Part shown: one piece after another, positions 39,579 through 48,380 of the stretch | Layout of the letters: the number at the start of each line of letters is the position of its first letter | Position numbering within the stretch: position 1 is the first letter of the stretch | Assembly: GCA_903830915.1 (NCBI GenBank) | Contig: CAIKVR010000356.1 | Location: forward strand, 1 to 64,000 | DNA from: an uncultured Bacteroidales bacterium | GTDB lineage: Bacteria > Bacteroidota > Bacteroidia > Bacteroidales > Paludibacteraceae | DNA: 64,000 nt | Direction of reading: 5' to 3' | The notes under the pieces: model-generated | The model's database searches: none | Told to the model about the DNA's origin: nothing | Seen by the model: the letters and a program-made list of their open reading frames with translations, nothing else | Made by a program: the position numbers and the translations under genes

Positions 39579-40319
39579 TTATTTCAAAAGCCCTTGCAAG
39601 GGCAGTTTTTGTTTCTTCACGTCTTCTACAAACAAGGCTGCAACTTTGCGTGCTCCCACTTCATTCAGATGCGTGGAATCCTGAACACCGTTTTTGCGGT
39701 TCGGATATTCATCGGGCTTGCAGAAAAGATAGAGCGATTTCGATTTTTCGGGTCCGAGTTCCGAAACCAGTCTACGGGTTAGCGCTTCCATATCGACATA
39801 AGGAGTCTTTGTTTCAAGGGCAATTTCTTTGGATGCGGGAATATATGCCCCGTGGGTATCTATCAGATTGCCTTTTCCATCGAACTGACGGCGAACTATG
39901 GATGAACATACAATTGGATTTGCTCCTTTGGCGCGGGTTTCGTCAATGTATTTTCTCAACAACTCTTTGTAGGTTGTCGCTGCATCGGTATGCAGGTTTT
40001 CGGCAGGCTTTTCGTCATTATGCCCAAATTGGATAATCACATAATCGCCCGGCTTAATGCTGTCGTGAATGACTTTCCAGCGGCCTTCATCCAAAAAACT
40101 TTTGGAACTGCGCCCGTTTACCGCATGATTGCTAACCCTTGTTATGGTGTTTACAAATTCATTCATCACCATTCCCCAGCCTGTTTCGGGTGCTGCCTTG
40201 GCACTTTTGTTGGCCATAGTAGAATCGCCTATCATCCAAACAGTTACTTTATCGGCACTTTTGAATGAAAATGCTGTGATGACTATTAAAACTGAAATAA
40301 TCAATTTATATGTTTTCAT
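39579..40319 (-). CDS. Rhamnogalacturonan acetylesterase (CE12, SGNH) copy 1
   Basis: VWMIGDSTMANKSAKAAPETGWGMVMNEFVN; NHAVNGRSSKSFLDEGRWKVIHDSIKPGDYVIIQFGHNDEKP; DSTHLNEVGARKVA. Confidence 0.92.
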   Translation of the reverse strand: MKTYKLIISVLIVITAFSFKSADKVTVWMIGDSTMANKSAKAAPETGWGMVMNEFVNTITRVSNHAVNGRSSKSFLDEGRWKVIHDSIKPGDYVIIQFGHNDEKPAENLHTDAATTYKELLRKYIDETRAKGANPIVCSSIVRRQFDGKGNLIDTHGAYIPASKEIALETKTPYVDMEALTRRLVSELGPEKSKSLYLFCKPDEYPNRKNGVQDSTHLNEVGARKVAALFVEDVKKQKLPLQGLLK

Positions 40320-40354
40320 TAAAACTTTAGATTTGAGATATATTTAAATTCTTG

Positions 40355-40468
40355 AATAAAAAATGGTCTTCCTCATAATTAATCGTAAGACTGTTCTTTT
40401 AGTTTTGCATTAATAAAAAATGGTCTTCCTCATAATTAATCGTAAGACTGTTCTTTTAGTTTTGCATT
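40355..40468. repeat. Exact 57-bp tandem duplication spanning the 3' end of a GH28 gene
   Basis: AATAAAAAATGGTCTTCCTCATAATTAATCGTAAGACTGTTCTTTTAGTTTTGCATT occurs at 40355-40411 and again at 40412-40468. Confidence 0.97.
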
Positions 40469-41722
40469 ATTACTCTTATATTCCAATGGAGAACCATTTA
40501 CAATAACTTTCTCGAGTTTTATATCATTGTAATTCGATTTTATTGTAGGTTCAGTAGCGGTAGCTGTTACGTTGTTTATCTGAATTTTCGAAACCTGATC
40601 CATTGGATTTCCTGCAAGTTCTGCAACGACACTACACTTTATGTTTAGATTTGAAACTGAGATATTTCTGACTATCCCAAATGGTTTTGTATTACTTCCT
40701 TCAAGTGTGAAAAACTGTTTCCATGGTTTCATCTCAATTATACTTCGACATCTTCCTGTAACATTCTCTACAGTAATATCTTCATAAACCTGATAGGTGT
40801 CCGGACGCATTTTTAATCTTAACAACGGTACATCACAGTCAACTTTACAATTTCGCAAAACAATATTTTTGGCATGAATACATTCGCTTCCAAGCGTTAA
40901 GACACCGTGCGAATCGCCAAACGTACAGTTCTCCACCAGAATATCCTCAACAATTCCATTTTCTGAACGTTTGTGGGCATCAAAGCCTTTACCGCCTTTA
41001 ATACAAACTGCATCATCATTCACCGAAATATAACAACCTCTCACAGTCACCCGTTTACAAACATCAATATCAATGCCATCTGTGCTGGGTGCTTTGACCG
41101 GTTTGAAAGGTGAGCGAATATCGCAATTCTCAATCAACACATCGTTACATTCATACAAATGAGTTGTCCAAAAACCTGAATTGCAAAGCTTTACATTCGA
41201 AACTGTTACTCTGTTACAGCCCCAGATAAATAGCAAGCGTGGACGATGAACTTCGAGATTGGTACATTCACGACCCAGCTTTTTCACAGAATCACGGGTA
41301 GCCCAAAAGGTCTTCCAATACTTCAATCCGTTCCCATTAATTGTTCCCGGTCCGGCAATTTCAAAGCCGTCGACATGATAGGCATTGACCAAAGCCGCGT
41401 AATAATAGATGCTTCTCCCTTCCATGCGCGAAGGAATCAGCGGATAATCGGCAATATTATCCGAACCTTTCAGCACGGCACCTTCCATCAGGCGAAGTTT
41501 GGTATTCGGCTTAAAAAACAATGCTCCCGACAAATAAACTCCTTTGGGAATCACCACCGTGCCACCGCCTTCATCCGAAGCTTTATCTATAACCGATTGA
41601 ATGGCTGAGGTATTCAGTTTGGTACTGTCAACTGTTGCTCCATGATTTGTAATTACATAATCTGCTGATTTGGATGAAACTACCGCAGCCAACATACACA
41701 ATGAGAAAATGACTTTTTTCAT
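40436..41722 (-). CDS. GH28 polygalacturonase-like (copy 2)
   Basis: TSAIQSVIDKASDEGGGTVVIPKGVYLSGALFFKPNTKLRLMEGAVLKGSDNIADYPLIPSRMEGR; STDGIDIDVCKRVTVRGCYISVNDDAVCIKGGKG. Confidence 0.9.
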   Translation of the reverse strand: MKKVIFSLCMLAAVVSSKSADYVITNHGATVDSTKLNTSAIQSVIDKASDEGGGTVVIPKGVYLSGALFFKPNTKLRLMEGAVLKGSDNIADYPLIPSRMEGRSIYYYAALVNAYHVDGFEIAGPGTINGNGLKYWKTFWATRDSVKKLGRECTNLEVHRPRLLFIWGCNRVTVSNVKLCNSGFWTTHLYECNDVLIENCDIRSPFKPVKAPSTDGIDIDVCKRVTVRGCYISVNDDAVCIKGGKGFDAHKRSENGIVEDILVENCTFGDSHGVLTLGSECIHAKNIVLRNCKVDCDVPLLRLKMRPDTYQVYEDITVENVTGRCRSIIEMKPWKQFFTLEGSNTKPFGIVRNISVSNLNIKCSVVAELAGNPMDQVSKIQINNVTATATEPTIKSNYNDIKLEKVIVNGSPLEYKSNNAKLKEQSYD

Positions 41723-41771
41723 ATATTTCCAGTTGTTTATTATTTATTTGAAAAAGTTGATTCGTTTCCAC

Positions 41772-42205
41772 CAACCTTCCGTATTGCTCCACAGATGTTT
41801 TTTATGGTTCTAAGAACTTTTTGTATTGTTCCCCGGAACTTTCGTATGTTACAACAGAAGTTCCGTATTACTCTACAGAAGTTTATGTAGCTCTCCGGAA
41901 GTTCTGTATAGTTCTACTAAGCTTTCCGGCTTTAATACCGAACATCGGGATTACTCTAAAAAACTTTCCGATTACTCTACAGAACTTTTTTTATGTTCCA
42001 CAAATGTTTTGTATAACTCTACGAAACTTTCCGGCTTTAATCCGAAACATTCCGGTCTTAATACGAAACTTTCCAGCTTTAATACGAAACTTTCCAGCTT
42101 TAATATGAAACTCTCCGGTTTTAATCTGAGACTTTCCGATCTTAATCTGAAACTTTCCTACTTTAATCCGGAAGTTTCAGATTGATACCCGAAACACTCG
42201 TATTG
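41772..42205. repeat. Degenerate 21-bp-period tandem repeat (minisatellite), about 20 units
   Basis: Successive units such as cgaaactttccggctttaatc / cgaaacattccggtcttaata / cgaaactttccagctttaata (x2) / tgaaactctccggttttaatc / tgagactttccgatcttaatc / tgaaactttcctactttaatc; the left half is more diverged (aagttccgtattactctacag type). Confidence 0.9.
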
Positions 42206-42208
42206 ACC

Positions 42209-43522
42209 TCAATTTCCGTCCGGCTTCAGCACATCCACTGATGGACTATCGTACCAGTGAAATACCAAAAGTGAATCGGGCTGTTTGGGGTCAAAAGTTT
42301 TCCAGTCATCCCTGACGAATTGTTTCAATGGGTAATTATTGCTTACAATGCTTTGAACCACGCATTTTGCCAGTTCGTACGCTCCATACGGATTAAAATG
42401 CGTGTTATCAGCCAGCGGTTTATCCTGTCCCGGATAGGAGTTGGCCGGATAATGCACAAATGCCTTTTTGGAGTTCTCAACACCAAGCGCTTCATACAAA
42501 TCTTTACTCATGTCATTCAGGTCAACAAGCATAACATTGTCCTCTTTAGCCATTTGACGCATAGATGCCGGAAAATCTTCCAATGTATTGATAATTTTGC
42601 CATTCGCGTCGAAACTGCGACGACTAGTTGAAGTTACCAACACCGGAATGCCGCCTTTCTTTTTAGCTTCGGCAATATAATATCTCAATTCATCTTTATA
42701 GGTTGTAAATGCATCCAAATGTGTGTTGCCGGGCTTTTGGTCGTTGTGCGCAAATTCCATAAACAGGTAATCGCCTTTTTTCATATGACTCAGGATTTTC
42801 ATCAACCTTCTTTCGCCTTTAAATGCCCGTAAAGTTTCACCGGATTCTGCATAATTGGCCACCACCACATTTGCTTTCAGGAAATTGGGAAGCATTTGTC
42901 CCCACGATGCCCAGGGCTCATACTCCTGATCGGTAACGGTAGAATTTCCGGCCAGAAAAATGGTGGGTAATTCGTCGGCATTATGTATCTCAATAGCCGA
43001 CACACAGGGCTTTTCACCACCAAATTCCAGTGTCAGTTTATTGTCCCAGTTGATATATTTTAGTTCGCGCGGTTTCAGTTTTATCTTCGTCGAATCATTG
43101 ATTTTGGGCATCCGAACATCTACAATAATGGTTTTTACAACTATTTTACCGGCTTCCGTTTTCAGATTTTCGAACATCAGGCGGCGCGATTCGGCTTTCA
43201 ATGTTGTTGACGAACCTTCGGCATTTCCTCCCAGCATCAATACAACGCGGTAATGCCCTTCGGGTAACTGAACCGAGAAATAAAAAGGTTTGACAGAGGC
43301 AATAAAAGGAGTTTTTGCTCCTTTAGTATTGGTTGTAAGCGGACCAAAACTGGTGATTCCATAACCTTTGGCATTAGTATATTCTGCCGTTGTGTCAATC
43401 TGAATACAGTTTTTGGCAGTTTTGGCAGTTCCAAACGAAAAGTTCTTTCTCCATTCGTTTTTCTGAGCACTGACATTAAAAAGCAATGCCGAGGCAATTA
43501 AAATACATACTATTTTTCTCAT
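42209..43522 (-). CDS. Rhamnogalacturonan acetylesterase (CE12, SGNH) copy 2, with N-terminal beta-sandwich domain
   Basis: RKNFSFGTAKTAKNCIQIDTTAEYTNAKGYG; TIFLAGNSTVTDQEYEPWASWGQMLPNFL; NYAESGETLRAFKGERRLMKILSHMKKGDYLFMEFAHNDQKPG; DNTHFNPYGAYELA. Confidence 0.92.
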   Translation of the reverse strand: MRKIVCILIASALLFNVSAQKNEWRKNFSFGTAKTAKNCIQIDTTAEYTNAKGYGITSFGPLTTNTKGAKTPFIASVKPFYFSVQLPEGHYRVVLMLGGNAEGSSTTLKAESRRLMFENLKTEAGKIVVKTIIVDVRMPKINDSTKIKLKPRELKYINWDNKLTLEFGGEKPCVSAIEIHNADELPTIFLAGNSTVTDQEYEPWASWGQMLPNFLKANVVVANYAESGETLRAFKGERRLMKILSHMKKGDYLFMEFAHNDQKPGNTHLDAFTTYKDELRYYIAEAKKKGGIPVLVTSTSRRSFDANGKIINTLEDFPASMRQMAKEDNVMLVDLNDMSKDLYEALGVENSKKAFVHYPANSYPGQDKPLADNTHFNPYGAYELAKCVVQSIVSNNYPLKQFVRDDWKTFDPKQPDSLLVFHWYDSPSVDVLKPDGN

Positions 43523-43532
43523 ATTTCTTATA

Positions 43533-45983
43533 TCAATTATTATAATTCATTGCATCAACAGACTTTAGCTGAATTTCGCCACTTTTCAAACCTGCACCCT
43601 GCACTGACAATTTAATTGCTCCAGCCTTTGTGGTTGATTGCACTAAAACAACTAGTTTGCCATTAAATAATTTCATGGTTGGTAAATGAAACAGTTCCAA
43701 TGAAGTGGCATCGCCATTACAAGCTGCACGGAAAGTTCCATTTCCGCTGACATTAAACTTCAACTGGTCATTAACCACCGGACAAGGATTTCCATTTTTA
43801 TCAACAACCGATGCTGTGACATAACAAATATCATTGCCATCGGCACTTATTTCGGTGCGGTCAGGCTCAAGGACTATTTTATAAGGTTTTCCGGCCGTTA
43901 CAATTTGCTTTTCGGCAGCCGGTTTTCCCTCTTTATCATACGCAACCACTTTCAATGTTCCGGGTTCGTATTTCACGTCCATCCACATCAGTCGGTATCT
44001 GTTTAGAGCACTTGCATCACTTTTCTTCTGAATTCCCATACTTTTGCCGTTTACAAACAATTCTGCACTATCGAAATTGGTATAGACAAAAACGGGTGTT
44101 ACCTGACCTTCGCGCCCTTCCCAATTCCAGTGAGGGAGAATGTGCAGGGTGTTTTGGGTTGTATTCCACTGGCTGCGGTAAAAATAATAACGGTCTTTAG
44201 GTAAACCTGCCAAATCGCAAATTCCAAAATACGAACTTCGTGAAGGCCAAAGATTATCGTAAGGTGTTGGTTCGCCCAAATAATCAAATCCGGTCCATAC
44301 AAATTGACCGATTACCCACGGTTTTGTATCCTGCAAAACAAAATCTTCATCGGGCAGATTGGACCATTTGCAGTATTCCAAATCGTAGGACGAACATTGA
44401 CGATCGTCGTATTGCTTTTCGGCACCCTTAACAGCCGGAAATTTATATACGCCACGCGAACTTACAGTAGAGGCCGTTTCGGACCCTAAAATAAATCCCT
44501 GCGGAAATAATTTATTAGCTTCTTCGTACAAATTCAAGCGATAATTTAAGCCCGGAATATCCAGCAGTGCTCCGAATCCTGATGCCATTGTTGCTTTTAC
44601 CTGATCCATTCCAACTGTTACAGGTCTTGTAGGATCTTCACGATGAAAGATTTCCTGTAACATTTTAGCTCGTTTTACACCTTCTGCAGTTCGTTGATCC
44701 GGCACTTCGTTTCCTGCACTCCACATAATAATACAGGGATGATTTCGGGTAGCATGTACCAGATTCACAATATCTTTTTCAACATCGGATTTAAAAAACC
44801 GACTATACCCGTTTTTTACCTTGGGAGCTGCCCATTCATCAAAACTTTCAGCCAGAAACATAAATCCCATTTCGTCACAAAGCTCCAGTTGTTCAATCGA
44901 AGGCATATTGTGCGAGCTTCTGATGGCATCGCAACCCATATCTTTCAGTATGCGAAGCTGCCGGCGCATCGCTGCCACATTTACCGCCGCTCCCAATGGA
45001 CCGAGGTCGTGGTGTAAACAAACTCCCTTAAACTTACGGACTTTCCCGTTTAAACTAAAGCCTGTGACAGGTTTATAACTTATTTCACGTATTCCAAAAC
45101 GGGTTTTAATTTCGTCTTTAAGCACATTGCCGGCAAAAAGTTTGCTGACTGCGATATAAAGATATGGTGTTTCGGGACTCCACAGCTGCGGATTAGTTAC
45201 CGAAATATTCTGATCAAATTCGTTCCCGAAAACATCCTGCGTACTGCCTGAAGCCACCGTATCACCTTTCGCATTCAAAATGTAAGTGCTGAGGTGAAGC
45301 TTGCTTCCCGAAACTTTGGTTTTAATATTTACTTTGGCAAAGCCGGAAGTGATAACCGGGGTTGTGATAGATGTTCCCCACTGCTCAATGCTCTCCTGAT
45401 TTGTCACAATGAGCCGAACCTTGCGATATAACCCCGCACCGGGATACCAACGGGAAGATAATCCTTTGTTTGAGACCTGAACGGCCAGCGTATTTCTTGC
45501 TCCTTCCACCACCTGAGCGCTTATATTAAAATAGAAATAGTTATAACCATAATGCCATTCACCGGCTTTTTGCCCATTGATAAAGACTTTCGGCTCGCTC
45601 ATAGCCCCTTCGAAAAGAATCAGCACTTTCTGTCCGACCTTATATTGTGGCAAAGTAAACTGATTCCGGTACCAGCCTTCACCAATATAGGGCAACGCCC
45701 CTGTTCTGCCTGTTTTTTCAGTTGGAATTTTCTCTCCGTTTTGATCTATTGCAATAGTTTGTTTATCAATTTCCTTATCAAAAGGCCCATAAATAGCCCA
45801 ATCATGAGGCACAGATACGGTTTCCCATTTCCGGTCGTCAAACTCTTTTTGAAACGCCAAATCGACAGAACCTTTATGAAATTTCCAGTTAGCCGAAAGT
45901 TCGGTTTCCACTCTAAGCTGAGCAAATGAACTCAAAGTTGCTGACAGAAAAAACAACAGAAGGAAATTATTTTTTATTGACAT
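43533..45983 (-). CDS. GH2 beta-galactosidase-like (copy 1)
   Basis: LSANWKFHKGSVDLAFQKEFDDRKWETVSVPHDWAIYGPF; GFSLNGKVRKFKGVCLHHDLGPLGAAVNVAAMRRQLRILKDMGCDAIRSSHNMPS; NHPCIIMWSAGNEVPDQR. Confidence 0.93.
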   Translation of the reverse strand: MSIKNNFLLLFFLSATLSSFAQLRVETELSANWKFHKGSVDLAFQKEFDDRKWETVSVPHDWAIYGPFDKEIDKQTIAIDQNGEKIPTEKTGRTGALPYIGEGWYRNQFTLPQYKVGQKVLILFEGAMSEPKVFINGQKAGEWHYGYNYFYFNISAQVVEGARNTLAVQVSNKGLSSRWYPGAGLYRKVRLIVTNQESIEQWGTSITTPVITSGFAKVNIKTKVSGSKLHLSTYILNAKGDTVASGSTQDVFGNEFDQNISVTNPQLWSPETPYLYIAVSKLFAGNVLKDEIKTRFGIREISYKPVTGFSLNGKVRKFKGVCLHHDLGPLGAAVNVAAMRRQLRILKDMGCDAIRSSHNMPSIEQLELCDEMGFMFLAESFDEWAAPKVKNGYSRFFKSDVEKDIVNLVHATRNHPCIIMWSAGNEVPDQRTAEGVKRAKMLQEIFHREDPTRPVTVGMDQVKATMASGFGALLDIPGLNYRLNLYEEANKLFPQGFILGSETASTVSSRGVYKFPAVKGAEKQYDDRQCSSYDLEYCKWSNLPDEDFVLQDTKPWVIGQFVWTGFDYLGEPTPYDNLWPSRSSYFGICDLAGLPKDRYYFYRSQWNTTQNTLHILPHWNWEGREGQVTPVFVYTNFDSAELFVNGKSMGIQKKSDASALNRYRLMWMDVKYEPGTLKVVAYDKEGKPAAEKQIVTAGKPYKIVLEPDRTEISADGNDICYVTASVVDKNGNPCPVVNDQLKFNVSGNGTFRAACNGDATSLELFHLPTMKLFNGKLVVLVQSTTKAGAIKLSVQGAGLKSGEIQLKSVDAMNYNN

Positions 45984-46040
45984 GTTTATATGTTGTAATA
46001 TTGTGTTGAATCCCTAATATAAGTTAGTATCAGCTTATTT

Positions 46041-48374
46041 CTATTTAATTTCAATACTTACACTTCCCGCTTTCAAATTTGCCGAATTTGCGGTAATCGT
46101 AATCTGTCCTTTTGCTGCAAGGGCACGCACAATAGCTGAACAACGACCGTTATAAGCCTGACGTTCAGAGCCCTGATAATTTTCGTGACTGATGATATTT
46201 CCGTTATCGAGTGCAATAATTTCACCGGTAGTTGAAATGGAGAATTTAATAAGTTTTTCCACATTCGGGCAAACAATTCCATTGGCATCCACCACCTGAG
46301 CAGTTACAAATGAAACTTCATCCGGGTTTTTCGAAAGTGCATTGCGGTCAACTGTCAGAAGAATTTTCTCCGGTTCGCCGGCTGTAATCAGCTCATCGGT
46401 TGCCACAACCTGACCTTTATTTTTGGCCACAGCCTTCAGAGAGCCTTTTTCAAAAGTGATATCCCACGAACGGGGCGCATCTCTTGTCGATTTCTGCTGT
46501 GCTCCGAGCGATTTTCCATTCAGAAACAATTCCACTTCGTCGCAATTACTATAAACCTGAATGCTGGCAGCATCATACGTTCCAAAATCGAGCGGTGTCC
46601 AGTTTGCTACCCAGTTTCCAACTCCGGCATTGTCTTCCTTGCGCATGATGTGAACCACCGGTTTATCCGACCACCAGCTTTGACGCTGATAACTCAACTG
46701 TTTCCAGTTGCCTACACGGTCGAACAAACCCTGATTGTACGAAATTTCCGGCCATTTGGCTTCTCCCAGATAGTCAAATCCGGTCCACAGAAACTGTCCG
46801 GCCATATACGGATTATCGCGCAGAATCAACCATTCCGAGAGTTCGTGCCCGTTTTCAGTTCCGATAACTTTCAACTGTGGTTTAGTCTGATGCAGCTCAA
46901 CCAATTCCTTTTCACGATAATTCTGACCGACAATATCCATAATTTCTGCAAAACCATTGGTATACACTTTTGACGAACCCGGACGGAACAACGCCATTGT
47001 TACAGGACGCTCCGAATCAAACTGATGAACCAAATCCTGCTGGTTCTTGTATTTTTTGAAACCGCTGGAATCATTCAAATTATCACGGATTTCGTTTCCC
47101 ACGCTGTAAAGTATGATGGAAGGATGATTTCGGTCGCGCAGAACCATATCCCGTGTATCTTGTTCCCACCATTTTGTAAAATTCAGATTATAACCATAAT
47201 CGCTACCTGGTTTTGAGGCATTCCAAGTATCGAAACTTTCGTCCATAACCAAAAATCCCATGCGGTCGCACAAGTCCAGAAATTCCGGTGCAACAGGATT
47301 ATGAGCAGTACGAATGGCATTCACCCCGACTTCTTTCAAGAGTTTAAAACGGTGTTCCCAAACTCCAAGCGGAACAGCAGAACCTAACCCACCGCCATCG
47401 TGATGCAGACAAACACCTTTTATTTTAATGTTTTTACCGTTCAGCCAGTAACCGGTGGCAGCTTCAAATTTGCTGTCGCGAATTCCGAAAGTGGTGGTTT
47501 GTTCGTCAATTATTAATTTACCTGATTTAATCAGTGTCGTTGCGCGGTACAAATTTGGATTATTGGTATCCCACAACTGCGGTGAAAGTATTTCCAGCAA
47601 CTGATTTACCATGCCTGTTTTTCTGGCCTGAATAGATTGATTGGTTTCTGCAGTTTTGACAACTTTTCCCGATGGGTCTGTTATTGTCGTTGAAATAGTA
47701 ATTGTACCCGAAACAGCTGATTCGTTTAACACCTGAATCTGCATATTCACACTTGCTTTTTTATCGCTCACTTGTGTAGAACGAGCATAAACGCCCCACG
47801 GAGATATGTGTATCGGGTTTGTAGCCACCAATCGAACATGACGGTAAATTCCTGCACCGGTATAATAGCGCGAAGCCGGTTGCAATAAATTATCAGCCCG
47901 TACTGCCAGGACGTTTTTCCCGCCTTTTCCAAATTTCAGATGACCGGTTAATTCATAACTAAAACTAATATAACCGTTTGGACGCTTACCCAAATGAAAA
48001 CCATTAATCCACACATCGCTGTTGGCCATAACCCCATCAAATTCGATAAAGAGTTTCCGTTTATCATCGGTTTCGTTCAGCGTAAAACTTTTCCTATACC
48101 AACCAATTCCGGCAGGCAAATAACCTCCGCCACGTCCGGTAAGATTTGTTTGGTCGTAAGGTCCTTCAATGCTCCAGTCGTGCGGAACGTCCAGTTTCCG
48201 CCATTTTGAGTCATCATAAGCCGGCTCTTCTGCCCCTTTGGCATCCTCTTTCAGAAAATGCCAGTTACTGTCAAAATTGCTGATACTTCTGGAATTATCC
48301 TGTGCCTGCAATGCCACAGAATGGAAAATCAACACACAAAGAGTGAGATTGATAAATTTAGTTAGCTTAAACAT
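46041..48374 (-). CDS. GH2 beta-galactosidase-like (copy 2)
   Basis: FDSNWHFLKEDAKGAEEPAYDDSKWRKLDVPHDWSIEGPYD; GVCLHHDGGGLGSAVPLGVWEHRFKLLKEVGVNAIRTAHNPVAPEFLDLCDRMGFLVMDESFDTW; RNHPSIILYSVGNEI. Confidence 0.93.
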   Translation of the reverse strand: MFKLTKFINLTLCVLIFHSVALQAQDNSRSISNFDSNWHFLKEDAKGAEEPAYDDSKWRKLDVPHDWSIEGPYDQTNLTGRGGGYLPAGIGWYRKSFTLNETDDKRKLFIEFDGVMANSDVWINGFHLGKRPNGYISFSYELTGHLKFGKGGKNVLAVRADNLLQPASRYYTGAGIYRHVRLVATNPIHISPWGVYARSTQVSDKKASVNMQIQVLNESAVSGTITISTTITDPSGKVVKTAETNQSIQARKTGMVNQLLEILSPQLWDTNNPNLYRATTLIKSGKLIIDEQTTTFGIRDSKFEAATGYWLNGKNIKIKGVCLHHDGGGLGSAVPLGVWEHRFKLLKEVGVNAIRTAHNPVAPEFLDLCDRMGFLVMDESFDTWNASKPGSDYGYNLNFTKWWEQDTRDMVLRDRNHPSIILYSVGNEIRDNLNDSSGFKKYKNQQDLVHQFDSERPVTMALFRPGSSKVYTNGFAEIMDIVGQNYREKELVELHQTKPQLKVIGTENGHELSEWLILRDNPYMAGQFLWTGFDYLGEAKWPEISYNQGLFDRVGNWKQLSYQRQSWWSDKPVVHIMRKEDNAGVGNWVANWTPLDFGTYDAASIQVYSNCDEVELFLNGKSLGAQQKSTRDAPRSWDITFEKGSLKAVAKNKGQVVATDELITAGEPEKILLTVDRNALSKNPDEVSFVTAQVVDANGIVCPNVEKLIKFSISTTGEIIALDNGNIISHENYQGSERQAYNGRCSAIVRALAAKGQITITANSANLKAGSVSIEIK

Positions 48375-48380
48375 GGTATT

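Noticed and set aside
40436-41722. GH28 copy 2 as a pseudogene because of the 3' duplication
   Set aside because: The reading frame and its stop are intact; the duplicated tail lies downstream of the stop.
41821-42185. Two overlapping ORFs (95 aa and 119 aa) across the 21-bp repeat array
   Set aside because: Both begin at TTG codons with no clear ribosome-binding site and owe their openness to the repeat period being a multiple of 3. Treated as non-coding by default; kept as a finding rather than a CDS.
41772-42205. CRISPR array
   Set aside because: Units are directly adjacent 21-bp degenerate repeats with no unique spacers and no cas genes nearby.
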